Shown here in pieces: positions 44,958 to 53,487 of a stretch of 64,000 bases of DNA. The DNA is from an uncultured Pseudoalteromonas sp. (GTDB lineage: Bacteria; Pseudomonadota; Gammaproteobacteria; Enterobacterales; Alteromonadaceae), in the NCBI GenBank assembly GCA_947493455.1, contig CANLRB010000010.1:1-64000 (forward strand), given 5' to 3'. A model generated the notes under the pieces. That model was not told where the DNA came from and ran no database searches. It saw only the letters and a program-made list of their open reading frames with translations. Numbering within the stretch: the stretch's first letter is position 1; each line of letters opens with the position of its first letter. Both the position numbers and the translations under genes were made by a program.

Positions 44958-46478
44958 TTATAACCACCCCAAATTTGATGATTCCGCTTTGTAAAGCGCC
45001 TCATCAACCATTGGCAATACAAGAGCTTCAGGCAAATAAGGCACCCGTACACGGCCAGAGGCCAATTGAATCGTGAGCGTGACTAATTTCGCGCGCTTCA
45101 TTAAAGGTGTTTGCGTATAACTTATCTTTTGAATTTTATGAATATAGAAAACCGACACTGTTTTACCAACAAAACCTGTTCTGACAAAAACTTGCTCACC
45201 ATCACTGTATATACCGTAACGCTTACAGCGTAACCAACACATAAAAGCCGTTACTATCAATACAGCTAGCCAAAGCGGCCAGGCAAACACACCCGAAGTG
45301 TTATACACAAAGCCAACCACAATAGTGCTGGGTAAAACGCAAAATAACGCCCAGTTTTTGCGCCAAAACGCCCCTGAAATCGGCGTAAACGCGATACGTT
45401 TGAGATCCACAGTTTGCCAACAAAGTGTCATCGCATTCATCAGTTGCGCATACGTAAGGACGGGTAAAATAAAAGCCTGTCCTTTTTTGGCTTTACCACA
45501 ATGGCCATTTTCCACTTGCTTACAGCTTACGATATAACGGTTTAGCAACATGCCAACCCAATTTTTCTTTATTTCAACCGTTTGAATTTTGCTCTTACTC
45601 AGCGACATTTGATGACGCTCTAATAAGCCTGAAATACGTTTAAGTTTTTCATTTTCAAAATACAACTCAAAATTATAAAATCGTAAAAACGCTCCTAATA
45701 CCGAGGCTGCCACGAAAAGAAACACCATCGCAGCAACAACGCTAACAGCGGCCACAATCATCGCCACATCCTGGCTATCAATAAACCCACCATAAAAAGC
45801 CGCAAGCGGGCCGACAAATTGATCTTTTGAATAATCCACCACGTGCTCAATAAATGGTGCAATCGCAGCAAGAACAAGAAACATCATGCCCGACATTAAA
45901 CCAAATTTAGCCACTTCTTTATTGGTGAGCGTCAAGATTGGCTTTTCAGATACTGTATTTTGCTCATCATCTGCCGTTGGCATGTTGGCTGTTGTGTGTG
46001 ATTCTTTATATGAAAAAACATTTTGCCGCATGACTTGCGCCAGTTGTGATTTGATACCCGGTAAAGCGACTTCTTGCTGTGCTGAGCCCGCGGCATCAAA
46101 GGTACATTTAACGAGTTGAAATGGTTGAAAGTAAAACGGAATAGCTAAATTGATGTTTTGGATTTTGGCAAAATTCAGTGTCACGCGTTCTTTTTTAAAC
46201 ACACCTTTACGCAAAATAACTTCGTGATCGGTGAGTTTGTAGCGAAAGTTTAAATAATACAAAACGGCATAAACGATAAGTAGAACACTGAGACCCGCAG
46301 CCGCTACAATACCCCAATACAGCTTATCTTCAACCTGCGTTAAGAAGATCACAAAAGCAGGTGCCATATTCAGCAAGCCATCTTTAACAAAACGCACAAT
46401 AAAATGAATAACAAAATAGATGATCGACAGTGGCGATAAGGTATGCCACTGCTTTTGTGATGAATTATTCGCTGTCAT
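44958..46478 (-). CDS. YdbT-like PH-domain membrane protein
   Basis: A roughly 506-aa inner-membrane protein with three bPH2 (YdbS/YdbT) domains separated by pairs of membrane helices. The first PH domain has YKLTDHEVILRKGVFKKE, the second LYFENEKLKRISGLLERHQ, the third RYGIYSDGEQVFVRTG. The start MTANNSS at 46478 is used; an upstream frame to 46532 is unlikely. It overlaps ydbS by 14 bp, so the two are coupled. The pair is linked to envelope integrity and, in Gram-positives, to antimicrobial-peptide resistance; the precise job is unknown. Confidence 0.88.
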   Translation of the reverse strand: MTANNSSQKQWHTLSPLSIIYFVIHFIVRFVKDGLLNMAPAFVIFLTQVEDKLYWGIVAAAGLSVLLIVYAVLYYLNFRYKLTDHEVILRKGVFKKERVTLNFAKIQNINLAIPFYFQPFQLVKCTFDAAGSAQQEVALPGIKSQLAQVMRQNVFSYKESHTTANMPTADDEQNTVSEKPILTLTNKEVAKFGLMSGMMFLVLAAIAPFIEHVVDYSKDQFVGPLAAFYGGFIDSQDVAMIVAAVSVVAAMVFLFVAASVLGAFLRFYNFELYFENEKLKRISGLLERHQMSLSKSKIQTVEIKKNWVGMLLNRYIVSCKQVENGHCGKAKKGQAFILPVLTYAQLMNAMTLCWQTVDLKRIAFTPISGAFWRKNWALFCVLPSTIVVGFVYNTSGVFAWPLWLAVLIVTAFMCWLRCKRYGIYSDGEQVFVRTGFVGKTVSVFYIHKIQKISYTQTPLMKRAKLVTLTIQLASGRVRVPYLPEALVLPMVDEALYKAESSNLGWL

Positions 46479-46983
46479 GATGCTGCTCTTTCGATAAAAT
46501 ATACTGGCGCATTCTGCTTGCTCGCTCAACACTTAAACCGTTTAATTCGAGATCCGCACCCATGCCACCAGCGGTAAAGAATTTTATACTTGATAACCCA
46601 AGTTTACGTTCAACGGGGTTGCGGTGGGTTTCGATATGCTGAATACGATTAAACGGCACAGCGGTGGTTTTTTTCCAAAATACGCCGCGTTTCAATACCA
46701 AATCATGCTCTCTAAGCGCCACTCCTGTGCTTTTTACAATTGCATGCATCAACCAGGCAATGTAAGTATTCAACAGAGCTAAACCTCCACCAATCATCAT
46801 CAATATATGATTGGGTGCTTTAGCCGCAAACATGGCAACACAAAAAACGACAATCGAGATAGGTAATACAAAAACAAATGTACTGATGAGTGCCTCACGC
46901 GTTGCATAAGTATCAAGTGGCGCAAAGTCGAGTTGCGCTAATTTTGGGATTGTTTGTTCACTGATTTGACTGTTGCTAAACAC
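46465..46983 (-). CDS. YdbS-like PH-domain membrane protein
   Basis: A 172-aa protein with two membrane helices (about 36-52 and 60-78) and one bPH2 domain containing HDLVLKRGVFWKKTTAVPFNRIQHIETHRNPVERKLGLSSIKFFTAGG (pattern only). This is the standard YdbS form. It is the first gene of the ydbS-ydbT operon and overlaps the second. No promoter motif stands out in the 165 bp upstream, which also hold the terminator of the convergent-side gene. Confidence 0.88.
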   Translation of the reverse strand: MFSNSQISEQTIPKLAQLDFAPLDTYATREALISTFVFVLPISIVVFCVAMFAAKAPNHILMMIGGGLALLNTYIAWLMHAIVKSTGVALREHDLVLKRGVFWKKTTAVPFNRIQHIETHRNPVERKLGLSSIKFFTAGGMGADLELNGLSVERASRMRQYILSKEQHHDSE

Positions 46984-47049
46984 GGCATTACCTTTTCGGT
47001 TTTGTATTTTTTATTAATACTAAATGCTAACTTCCCTATAAGTAAAACA

Positions 47050-47075
47050 AAAAACTCAGCTGAAGCTGAGTTTTT
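47050..47075 (-). terminator. Terminator after the cadherin-like lipoprotein gene
   Basis: A perfect 11-bp stem AAAAACTCAGC / GCTGAGTTTTT (47050-47060 and 47065-47075) with a 4-nt loop. The minus-strand side ends in a T run. It lies about 75 bp after the lipoprotein stop codon. Confidence 0.85.
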
Positions 47076-47148
47076 ATACTAAGTTAAGGCCTATATTACC
47101 AGATGATAATGTAGGCACTTGCTCTTGCGCACCGTCTTTTATCGTGCC

Positions 47149-49632
47149 CTACTTTTTTTGTGCATAATACTTAGACTTTAAAAATTGCTTTAAGCGTGAT
47201 TGGTATGATTCACTATTCAGGTTTATTTGCTGTCCAGGCAAAGCGGGTAATTCTGCCGCAAACTCATTCACATCAACAACTTCAATGCTGCCTGTGTCAC
47301 TCACAACAAGGTCAAATACATGCCAATACTCTAAATCGGAGTCATTATTTGGTGTATATAAGCGACGTTGGCCACCTAAATTAAGTTCAACACGCGTCTC
47401 TGTACCTGAAATAAACCCAATACTTGAGAATCTATGGACAATGTAACGGTAGCGACCTGCAAATGGGTAACTCGGAACTGAAATCACTTCAGGGCCATAA
47501 CTGCTAGTGTCATCAACATCTAACCAAAAAACCTCATCACCCACCGTAACTTCTGAGTTGCCAAAATAGACGTAAAAATAGCCACCTTGCCCATTAGGAC
47601 CGGTAAACCATGAATCCAAGTCTCTTGGGCTTTCACCCCAATTTAGCTGAATGCGGGTAAAGTTTTCGGATAACTTTAAGCACGTCTCAAGTTCTATATC
47701 AACGCCTTGTGAGGTAATCGATACAGTACGACTAACTTGGCCAAATGCAGCAGATATTAACGTATTTGCAAATGACTTCACTGCTAAATTAAATTCACCA
47801 TTGTTATCAGTACGAGCTGAAGAACTACCATTATAGTCTTGTCCTTCACCACGAATACGAATACCGCTTACAGGCACATCGTTATTATCAACAACACAGC
47901 CTTTAACAAATACAGTTTCATAAATTTTGTCCGCATTCCAAGTCGTAAAATGACTCACTTCACCTTGATAAAATAAATCACCATTGATGGTTGTTAAAGT
48001 CGCTTCACCTTCTTCAACCCAAACCCCTTGCTCCGTATCATAATAATAAAGCGGAATCATTGCCGGCGGCGCCGTGCCTACTGCCGGAATATTAATTGTT
48101 GCCGTTTTATTTTCGCCAAGTTGCACCTTATTGCCTTGCACATCAGCAAAATCGACCGTAATAGCACCAAACGATTCAATCGGTACCAAATTACCGGTTT
48201 CATCACGTGTAACCATTTCACCTGGCATTAAATCAATGTCATTTTGCGGATTAATAATGAGCATTTCAGCTGTCACGTCACCCGTTACCGCATCGCCATT
48301 ACCATCGACAAACGCATCTGTCGGTAAGCTCACTATTATTTGCCCTTCAATGGAGAGTTCTGTCGCTTGCGCCACATCAAAGGATTGTGTTGCATGAACC
48401 GGGGCAATATAAAGAGTTTGTTGCAAAGCAAAATCTTGTTGCGATAGTGTTAAAGATGCTTCACCAAAACCAGTACTGTTGGCAGTCAACACCATACGAT
48501 CATTCACAACATTATCAAGAACACGTAAATTAAACAGGCCTGTTGCATCTGTGAATGCTGACGCCACAACCTGTGTACCATCACTTAACGTTGCTGTCGC
48601 ATTTTCAACCGGGTCATTTGTGTAATAATGATAAGTGAGACCTGATAACGGCAAATATACTAATTCAGATAACATAAACGATTGCGTTGCAGCGGCCGCG
48701 TTATCCTCTCCACCGTCAGCCACACTAATAGTGACTTGCGAATCTGTGGTTGTTGTTGCCGCAGAAGTAAAGCTCACCTCACCGGTTGGCGAAATTGCTA
48801 AACCTACAGGCCCTTCAACAACCGCAAAAGACAGGTCTTCGCCATTATTTGCGTCGTCAGGATCAGTGACAACGAGCGTAAAACCAAGGCTTTGCCCTGT
48901 CTCAACTTGTTGGTTTTCAATCACACTTAGCTGCGGTGCGTCATTAACTGGCGTCACGGCAATCGAAAAAACTTGCTCTGCAGCAATCGCACCATCTTCG
49001 CCACCGTCACGAACTAACACTTTAATATCGTTTGCACTTAATACACCCTCAAGCGGTGTCCAACTAACTTCGCCAACGCCGTTAATAGTCATTCCTGTTG
49101 GCGCATTTTCTAACTCATAAGTTAACGATGCAACCTCATCATCTACATCACTCGCCGCGACTGCATATGTATATGCAATATCTTCGGTTGCCGTTGTTAA
49201 CGCGCTGGAGGTGATCGTCGGGCTATCATTGACAGGTGTCACTGTAATTGAAAAAGTTTGCTCTGCAGGCGCAGCGCCATTTTCGCCACCATCTCTCACT
49301 ACAACGGTAATATCATTTGCACTTAACACACCTTCAGTCGGTGTCCAGGTAATTTCTCCGGTATTACTAATTGCCATGCCTTGTGGCGCATTATTAAGTG
49401 AAAAAGACAAATCTGTACCATTATTAGGATCATCAGGATCTGTCACCGCGAGCGTATAGGTATATGCAATATCTTCAGTCGCCGTAGTTGGCGCAGATGA
49501 CATAATTAAAGGAGCTACATTCTCGTTTAATGGGGGGTCTTTAGGGTCTGAGCTACTCGATGAGCCACCACACGCCGAAAGAATTGATAAACTCAGTGCG
49601 GAAAGCACCAACTTAGAGTGTGAAAATTTCAT
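47149..49632 (-). CDS. Large lipoprotein with cadherin/Ig-like repeats and a DUF2135-like end
   Basis: An 827-aa lipoprotein. The start at 49632 has AAGGATT 5 bp upstream and the signal ends LSILSACGG, a lipobox. Three Ig/cadherin-like repeats follow (about 40-325), each with DPDD or DVDDE, LSF/TYE, PTGEVSWTP and ITVTPVNDSP elements. Then come a beta-sandwich region, a carboxypeptidase-regulatory-like domain (VKGCVVDNNDVPVSGIRIRGEGQDY pattern) and a C-terminal WGESPRDLDSWFTGPNG ... LDVDDTSSYGPE region resembling YfaP/DUF2135. It is probably a surface adhesion or scaffold protein. It is monocistronic. Confidence 0.85.
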   Translation of the reverse strand: MKFSHSKLVLSALSLSILSACGGSSSSSDPKDPPLNENVAPLIMSSAPTTATEDIAYTYTLAVTDPDDPNNGTDLSFSLNNAPQGMAISNTGEITWTPTEGVLSANDITVVVRDGGENGAAPAEQTFSITVTPVNDSPTITSSALTTATEDIAYTYAVAASDVDDEVASLTYELENAPTGMTINGVGEVSWTPLEGVLSANDIKVLVRDGGEDGAIAAEQVFSIAVTPVNDAPQLSVIENQQVETGQSLGFTLVVTDPDDANNGEDLSFAVVEGPVGLAISPTGEVSFTSAATTTTDSQVTISVADGGEDNAAAATQSFMLSELVYLPLSGLTYHYYTNDPVENATATLSDGTQVVASAFTDATGLFNLRVLDNVVNDRMVLTANSTGFGEASLTLSQQDFALQQTLYIAPVHATQSFDVAQATELSIEGQIIVSLPTDAFVDGNGDAVTGDVTAEMLIINPQNDIDLMPGEMVTRDETGNLVPIESFGAITVDFADVQGNKVQLGENKTATINIPAVGTAPPAMIPLYYYDTEQGVWVEEGEATLTTINGDLFYQGEVSHFTTWNADKIYETVFVKGCVVDNNDVPVSGIRIRGEGQDYNGSSSARTDNNGEFNLAVKSFANTLISAAFGQVSRTVSITSQGVDIELETCLKLSENFTRIQLNWGESPRDLDSWFTGPNGQGGYFYVYFGNSEVTVGDEVFWLDVDDTSSYGPEVISVPSYPFAGRYRYIVHRFSSIGFISGTETRVELNLGGQRRLYTPNNDSDLEYWHVFDLVVSDTGSIEVVDVNEFAAELPALPGQQINLNSESYQSRLKQFLKSKYYAQKK
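48934..49515 (-). repeat. Tandem ~290-bp coding repeat in the lipoprotein gene
   Basis: Two adjacent copies, about 49222-49515 and 48934-49221, encode closely similar cadherin-like units (each starts with ITSS/IMSSA-x-TTATEDIAYTY and ends ITVTPVND or IAVTPVND). A third, more diverged unit follows at about 48664-48933. The first two differ at many synonymous sites, so the duplication is old. Confidence 0.75.
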
Positions 49633-49722
49633 ACTAATCCTTATATATCTTCCATTTCGCGCCTGAGGGTAGCACCAAATAGCGTTTAGCAAGGTATTAA
49701 AAAAGTATGAATTTTATAGAAA

Positions 49723-49748
49723 GTAAGATCGACTTTAGCCGATCTTAC
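49723..49748 (-). terminator. Hairpin after the mutarotase gene
   Basis: A perfect 9-bp stem GTAAGATCG / CGATCTTAC (49723-49731 and 49740-49748) with an 8-nt loop, 32 bp after the mutarotase stop on the minus strand. The sequence after it is only moderately T-rich. Confidence 0.55.
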
Positions 49749-49780
49749 CATCAATTAAAAAAGCTTTGTTTCCAATAAGG

Positions 49781-50632
49781 TTACAACCAACGTACGGTAT
49801 GAATTAGTGAATGAGATTGCCCAGGAGCCAATACCACGTGATCGTCCAGCACATTCGCGGCTTCTAAGCAAAGCATAGTGTGATACTCCTCATCGCGAAA
49901 ATTACTTAAACGTTTTGCTTTATCAATCCATGGATTCCATAACACGCAAGAGGTTGAGTTTTTGCGCCCAACTTCAATCACACCGTCAGGCGTATGAATC
50001 GTTTGGATCTCCGGTGCATTTTGATAAACCATATCCGTTTCGCGAGCAAATTCAACTACATCATCTTGATCAAATGGTCCCTCGCCAAACTCTATATAGT
50101 TTGCTCCCTGTAATCCATTAACGCGAGTTTGCTCTATTGCAGGGGTTGGAAAATAGGTATGTAACGCTTGTGTAAAGCTAATATCATGCTGATCGAGATT
50201 GGTATTGATCAACTCGATATGTAATGAATCAGTCAACGTAAAAATAACTTTCACGCTCGATTTGTGCGGCCAGAATGTTTGATCAAGCTGGCTTGTCGGT
50301 AGACTAAAACTGACCATCACTTCGTTCTCTTTTTCTGATACTTCTTCAGCACGCCACAACATATTGCGAGCTAAACCATGTATTGGCCAGCCGTCATTTT
50401 TACTTACGCCAAACCATGGCCAGCATATTGGAATACCGCCACGCATACTTTTACCTGCTAAATAATCTTCGTCTTGAGACATCCAGATTAACGGCTTTTT
50501 ATTATGTGGTGTAAATTCGCTTAACTGTGCGCCTTGAAGAAAAATTTTCGCAGTACAAAAAGACGTGTTTATCGCGAGGTATTCTAATCCTGTTTCTGTG
50601 CTTTCTATTGTTACAGAAGGAGATAAATTCAT
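49781..50632 (-). CDS. D-hexose-6-phosphate mutarotase (YeaD-like)
   Basis: A 283-aa aldose-1-epimerase-superfamily protein. Start MNLSPS at 50632 follows AGGATGC; a frame to 50659 is less likely. Family features are RGGIPICWPWFG, WPIHGLARNMLW (catalytic His and Arg), FTQALHTYF (second His) and the catalytic Glu in CLEAANV. It interconverts the anomers of glucose-6-phosphate and related sugar phosphates in the cytoplasm. It stands alone, between the lipoprotein gene and a binding-protein gene. Confidence 0.92.
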   Translation of the reverse strand: MNLSPSVTIESTETGLEYLAINTSFCTAKIFLQGAQLSEFTPHNKKPLIWMSQDEDYLAGKSMRGGIPICWPWFGVSKNDGWPIHGLARNMLWRAEEVSEKENEVMVSFSLPTSQLDQTFWPHKSSVKVIFTLTDSLHIELINTNLDQHDISFTQALHTYFPTPAIEQTRVNGLQGANYIEFGEGPFDQDDVVEFARETDMVYQNAPEIQTIHTPDGVIEVGRKNSTSCVLWNPWIDKAKRLSNFRDEEYHTMLCLEAANVLDDHVVLAPGQSHSLIHTVRWL

Positions 50633-50672
50633 GATGCATCCTAGATGATGAGGTAACAAATTAAACTCGATA

Positions 50673-50715
50673 CATTTGAATCGTCGTTAATAAATCTAAT
50701 CAACGACGATTCAAA
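50673..50715 (-). terminator. 15-bp perfect inverted repeat (terminator-like)
   Basis: ATTTGAATCGTCGTT (50673-50687) and AACGACGATTCAAAT (50701-50715) are perfectly complementary with a 13-nt loop. It lies 60 bp downstream of the binding-protein gene stop on the minus strand, and about 40 bp upstream of the mutarotase start. There is no T run on either side, so it may instead be an operator or an mRNA-stability hairpin. Confidence 0.55.
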
Positions 50716-50775
50716 TAGTCCTAATGAAACCAAGATAACGAAAGCCAAAGAATTTGGCAAACGTGTATTTTTCAT

Positions 50776-51516
50776 CTATTTATATTGCGCCAATATTTGC
50801 TGGTATTCGCCACTTTTTTTTAGCTTCGAAAGCCCCTTGTTAAACTCAACTCTTAAGCGTCGAGATTGTTTTTTACGCTTTAAAAACAGCAAATGATTAG
50901 TGCTAACTAATAAGGGTTTTACATGATAATTAATATTGCTCGATTGTGCCTGTGAGAACTTTTTTTTCAGCAAGTAATTACCGGGAATGACGGACATTGG
51001 AAAAGCATCAATATGACCCTTTATTAATCGAGCAAAGTTTTGTTCATCACTCGCCACAGTATCAACACTTAGAACTCCCAATTTCGCTAAATACCAAAAA
51101 TCTGCTGTGTAGCTATACCCCTGCGTAGCACCGATTTTTAAACCTTCTAAATCGTGTAACCCCTGCCATTTATCGATTGGCCGCTGTTTATGATAAAAGA
51201 ACACAGTTGTTTCTTGATATAAGGGCTCACTACAGTAAAAAATGGCACTGCGTTCTGGTGTACAAAAAAAGTATGCAACAGCATCATACGTATTTTTTTG
51301 ACCTTCCACATAACTTCTCGCCCACGGTAAAAAGTCAAACTCAGCTTTATATCCCTGAACTTCAAATGCTCTTGAAATAAGATGGGGCACGATACCTTGC
51401 TTGTCCGCGTCTCTATCTGAATAAGGTGGATATTCTCCAATGGCGATCCTGACAACCATTGCATTGCAAGAAAAAAGAGGCAACAGTAGTCCAAGTAGTA
51501 TAATTAGTGTTTTCAA
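50776..51516 (-). CDS. SBP_bac_3-type periplasmic binding protein
   Basis: A 246-aa exported protein (signal 1-19, MKTLIILLGLLLPLFSCNA). The family-3 binding-protein pattern is visible: VRIAIGEYPPYSD at the mature start, FLPWARSYVEGQKNTYDAV, LEGLKIGATQGYSY and GHIDAFPMS. These bind amino acids or similar polar ligands; in marine gammaproteobacteria many such single genes have no transporter partner, as here. Function beyond ligand binding is unknown. The 116-bp gap to the next gene holds the inverted repeat at 50673-50715. Confidence 0.85.
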   Translation of the reverse strand: MKTLIILLGLLLPLFSCNAMVVRIAIGEYPPYSDRDADKQGIVPHLISRAFEVQGYKAEFDFLPWARSYVEGQKNTYDAVAYFFCTPERSAIFYCSEPLYQETTVFFYHKQRPIDKWQGLHDLEGLKIGATQGYSYTADFWYLAKLGVLSVDTVASDEQNFARLIKGHIDAFPMSVIPGNYLLKKKFSQAQSSNINYHVKPLLVSTNHLLFLKRKKQSRRLRVEFNKGLSKLKKSGEYQQILAQYK

Positions 51517-51671
51517 ACTCAGTTAATCATAAAAGGTCATAGCGAAAGTCTAGACCCTATTAAAATAAAGTCACAATTTAAACGCTCATTCACACTGATT
51601 TACCGCAAAGCGCTTCTTATCAACGCGTATGTGTTATACAGTAGCATTTTTGCACAAATCGAAACAACACT

Positions 51672-52601
51672 ATGAAGTTGAAATGTTTAGCAGCGACCAT
51701 CGGGTTACTCGCCACCAGCGGTTGTAGTCAATCTCTAGCAACCACACAAAAAACAGAATCTGAACAATTAAAACTCGTTAGCTGGAATATTGAACACCTT
51801 GCCGATGAACTTAATTCTGGTTGTAAACCGCGCACTAAAGAAGACTACGCCGCGCTGCAAAGCTACGCCAAATCTCTCGATGCAGATATTGTTGCCTTGC
51901 AAGAAGTGCAATCAGAAAAAGCACTTGCGCGCGTTTTTCCACCACAACAGTGGCAATTCGTACTCTCAAAGCGCCCTGACAACGAAGCCTATGAATGTCG
52001 TGGTCGCGACGGCTTAAAGTCAACACCACAACGTACTGCTTTTGCCATTAAAAAATCGGTAAAGTTTAGCATTGCGCAACAATTCGAAAAGCTAGCGCTT
52101 GGTAATCCAGGTTTGCGCTACGGTATTAGTATCAAATTGGACGATCATCCAACGCAATTAGAAATACTCAACGTGCATCTAAAAAGTGGTTGTTTTGTTG
52201 ATGACTACCGCAAATCAGATAAAAAAGCATGTAACACTTTCAAACAACAAGCACCAAAAATGGAAAACTGGGTTAATACACGCATTGACGGCGGACAAAG
52301 CTTCGTTGTTCTCGGTGATTTTAATCACCGTTTAAGTACCAATAACAATGAGTTTTGGCAGCAACTAAGTAAAGAAAACAATACTAAGGTAGTCACAAAT
52401 GTGATGGATGGAAAATCAAGTTGTCACCCACGCTACAAAGACCTGATTGATCATATTTTAGTCAGCAATAATGCGAGTCAATACATCTCTAAAGGTTCAG
52501 CACAGGTAGATTACTTTGGTAAACAAAGTGAACTCACTTATCAAGATATGCTGAGTGATCATTGTCCAATCAGCGTAAAAATAAACTACATCGCAAACTA
52601 G
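51672..52601 (+). CDS. Endonuclease/exonuclease/phosphatase-family lipoprotein
   Basis: A 309-aa protein with a lipobox (ATSGC, Cys19). The EEP fold is recognisable by LKLVSWNIEHL (Asn), IVALQEVQS (Glu), NVHLKSGC (His), VVLGDFNHRLS (Asp/Asn) and the C-terminal SDHCPI (Asp-His). All the metal and catalytic residues are present. It could be a surface DNase, RNase or phosphodiesterase acting on extracellular substrates. It has its own promoter region upstream and a terminator downstream. Confidence 0.9.
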   Translation: MKLKCLAATIGLLATSGCSQSLATTQKTESEQLKLVSWNIEHLADELNSGCKPRTKEDYAALQSYAKSLDADIVALQEVQSEKALARVFPPQQWQFVLSKRPDNEAYECRGRDGLKSTPQRTAFAIKKSVKFSIAQQFEKLALGNPGLRYGISIKLDDHPTQLEILNVHLKSGCFVDDYRKSDKKACNTFKQQAPKMENWVNTRIDGGQSFVVLGDFNHRLSTNNNEFWQQLSKENNTKVVTNVMDGKSSCHPRYKDLIDHILVSNNASQYISKGSAQVDYFGKQSELTYQDMLSDHCPISVKINYIAN

Positions 52602-52607
52602 TAAAAT

Positions 52608-52640
52608 AAAGCGTCTTTAATCAAAGGCGCTTTAATTTTT
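52608..52640 (+). terminator. Terminator after the EEP-family gene
   Basis: An 11-bp stem AAAGCGTCTTT / AAAGGCGCTTT (52608-52618 and 52623-52633), one G-T wobble, 4-nt loop, then AATTTTT. It lies 6 bp after the stop. The minus-strand gene that ends at 52648 may use the same hairpin. Confidence 0.8.
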
Positions 52641-52647
52641 AAAGTTT

Positions 52648-52866
52648 TTACTGCTCAAAACCCGCTAAATGATAACGAGTCGGCACCGTTGAATTACCAA
52701 CACGGTAAATACCAAACTTGAAGTAATAGTCATGTTCATCGTTTCGGCCCAGATTAATCTCATGCAGCTTAACTAATTGACGCACAACATGTTGACGGTT
52801 TTCAAAATACGTAAGAGCAACATCTAAGCTACCTGGGGTTATCACTTTTTCATGTTTACATGACAT
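52648..52866 (-). CDS. Small hypothetical protein (72 aa)
   Basis: A 72-aa soluble protein with no signal or known motif. A Cys-His pair (SCKHEK) sits at the N-terminus, the middle (DVALTYFENRQHVVRQLVKLHE) is helical, and the end is beta-like (YYFKFGIYRVGNSTVPTRYHLAGFEQ). It is the last gene of a three-gene operon of tiny proteins, 11 bp after its neighbour. Not recognised. Confidence 0.55.
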   Translation of the reverse strand: MSCKHEKVITPGSLDVALTYFENRQHVVRQLVKLHEINLGRNDEHDYYFKFGIYRVGNSTVPTRYHLAGFEQ

Positions 52867-52877
52867 TTACACATCAG

Positions 52878-53063
52878 TCATGACTTACCATCCGTTCGCT
52901 CCGCTTCACGACGAAATAGATAAATAAGAATTGGCATCCAGAGCACAAAAAGCGAGTTTAGAACCAAATTACTAACATTCAAGTCCTCAAATGAGCCGTT
53001 AAAAATTGTCACTACACTCGATGATCCCCACATTACACCTACAAAACAGGGCAAAAATGCCAT
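52878..53063 (-). CDS. Small membrane protein (61 aa)
   Basis: A 61-aa protein with a hydrophobic N-terminal segment (about 3-20) and a stronger helix (about 32-49, LVLNSLFVLWMPILIYLF), ending in a charged tail RREAERTDGKS. Its ATG follows the TGA of the upstream gene immediately (bases 53061-53066), so the two are translationally coupled. Not recognised. Confidence 0.6.
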   Translation of the reverse strand: MAFLPCFVGVMWGSSSVVTIFNGSFEDLNVSNLVLNSLFVLWMPILIYLFRREAERTDGKS

Positions 53064-53324
53064 TCACACAGCGGCAGAGTTGGGGTTTACCCAGTTTGAG
53101 AGACGCTTATAAATCTCACGAGCGCCAAATGAAAGAAGCGCAAGAACGATCGAAATGCGTAATACATCAAAAAATAAAATAATGGACTCAAGATAAGCAG
53201 ATTTTTTCAGCGCGATGATCAAGTCCCAAGGAATAAAAGCACGCGATACTTCAACCCCCATTAACGTCAAAAAGCCCATACTCAAACAGCCAATGTAGGC
53301 GAGTGATTTTAGAATTATTGTCAT
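53064..53324 (-). CDS. Membrane protein (86 aa), first of a three-gene operon
   Basis: An 86-aa protein with two hydrophobic helices (about 5-22 and 45-66) and a basic C-terminal segment (REIYKRLSNW). Followed with no gap by the 61-aa membrane protein gene and then a 72-aa soluble protein gene. The set resembles small unknown operons of the cell envelope; I can name no family. The upstream 160 bp are shared with the divergent AraC gene. Confidence 0.6.
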   Translation of the reverse strand: MTIILKSLAYIGCLSMGFLTLMGVEVSRAFIPWDLIIALKKSAYLESIILFFDVLRISIVLALLSFGAREIYKRLSNWVNPNSAAV

Positions 53325-53487
53325 TATCTTGTTTAATACTTAAACACTATGCAAACATCATAAATGATTTGAACGATTTAACAATCTCGATATAAATGAT
53401 CAATATGAAAAAATAGACAAGTCAACATGATTAAAATAATGTGTACCGATTAACTATTTGCAAAAAAATACCAATAACGAGTTTAGC

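Noticed and set aside
52878-53324. Toxin-antitoxin system
   Set aside because: The small genes are coupled but the products are mainly membrane proteins with no toxin or antitoxin motif that I can name.
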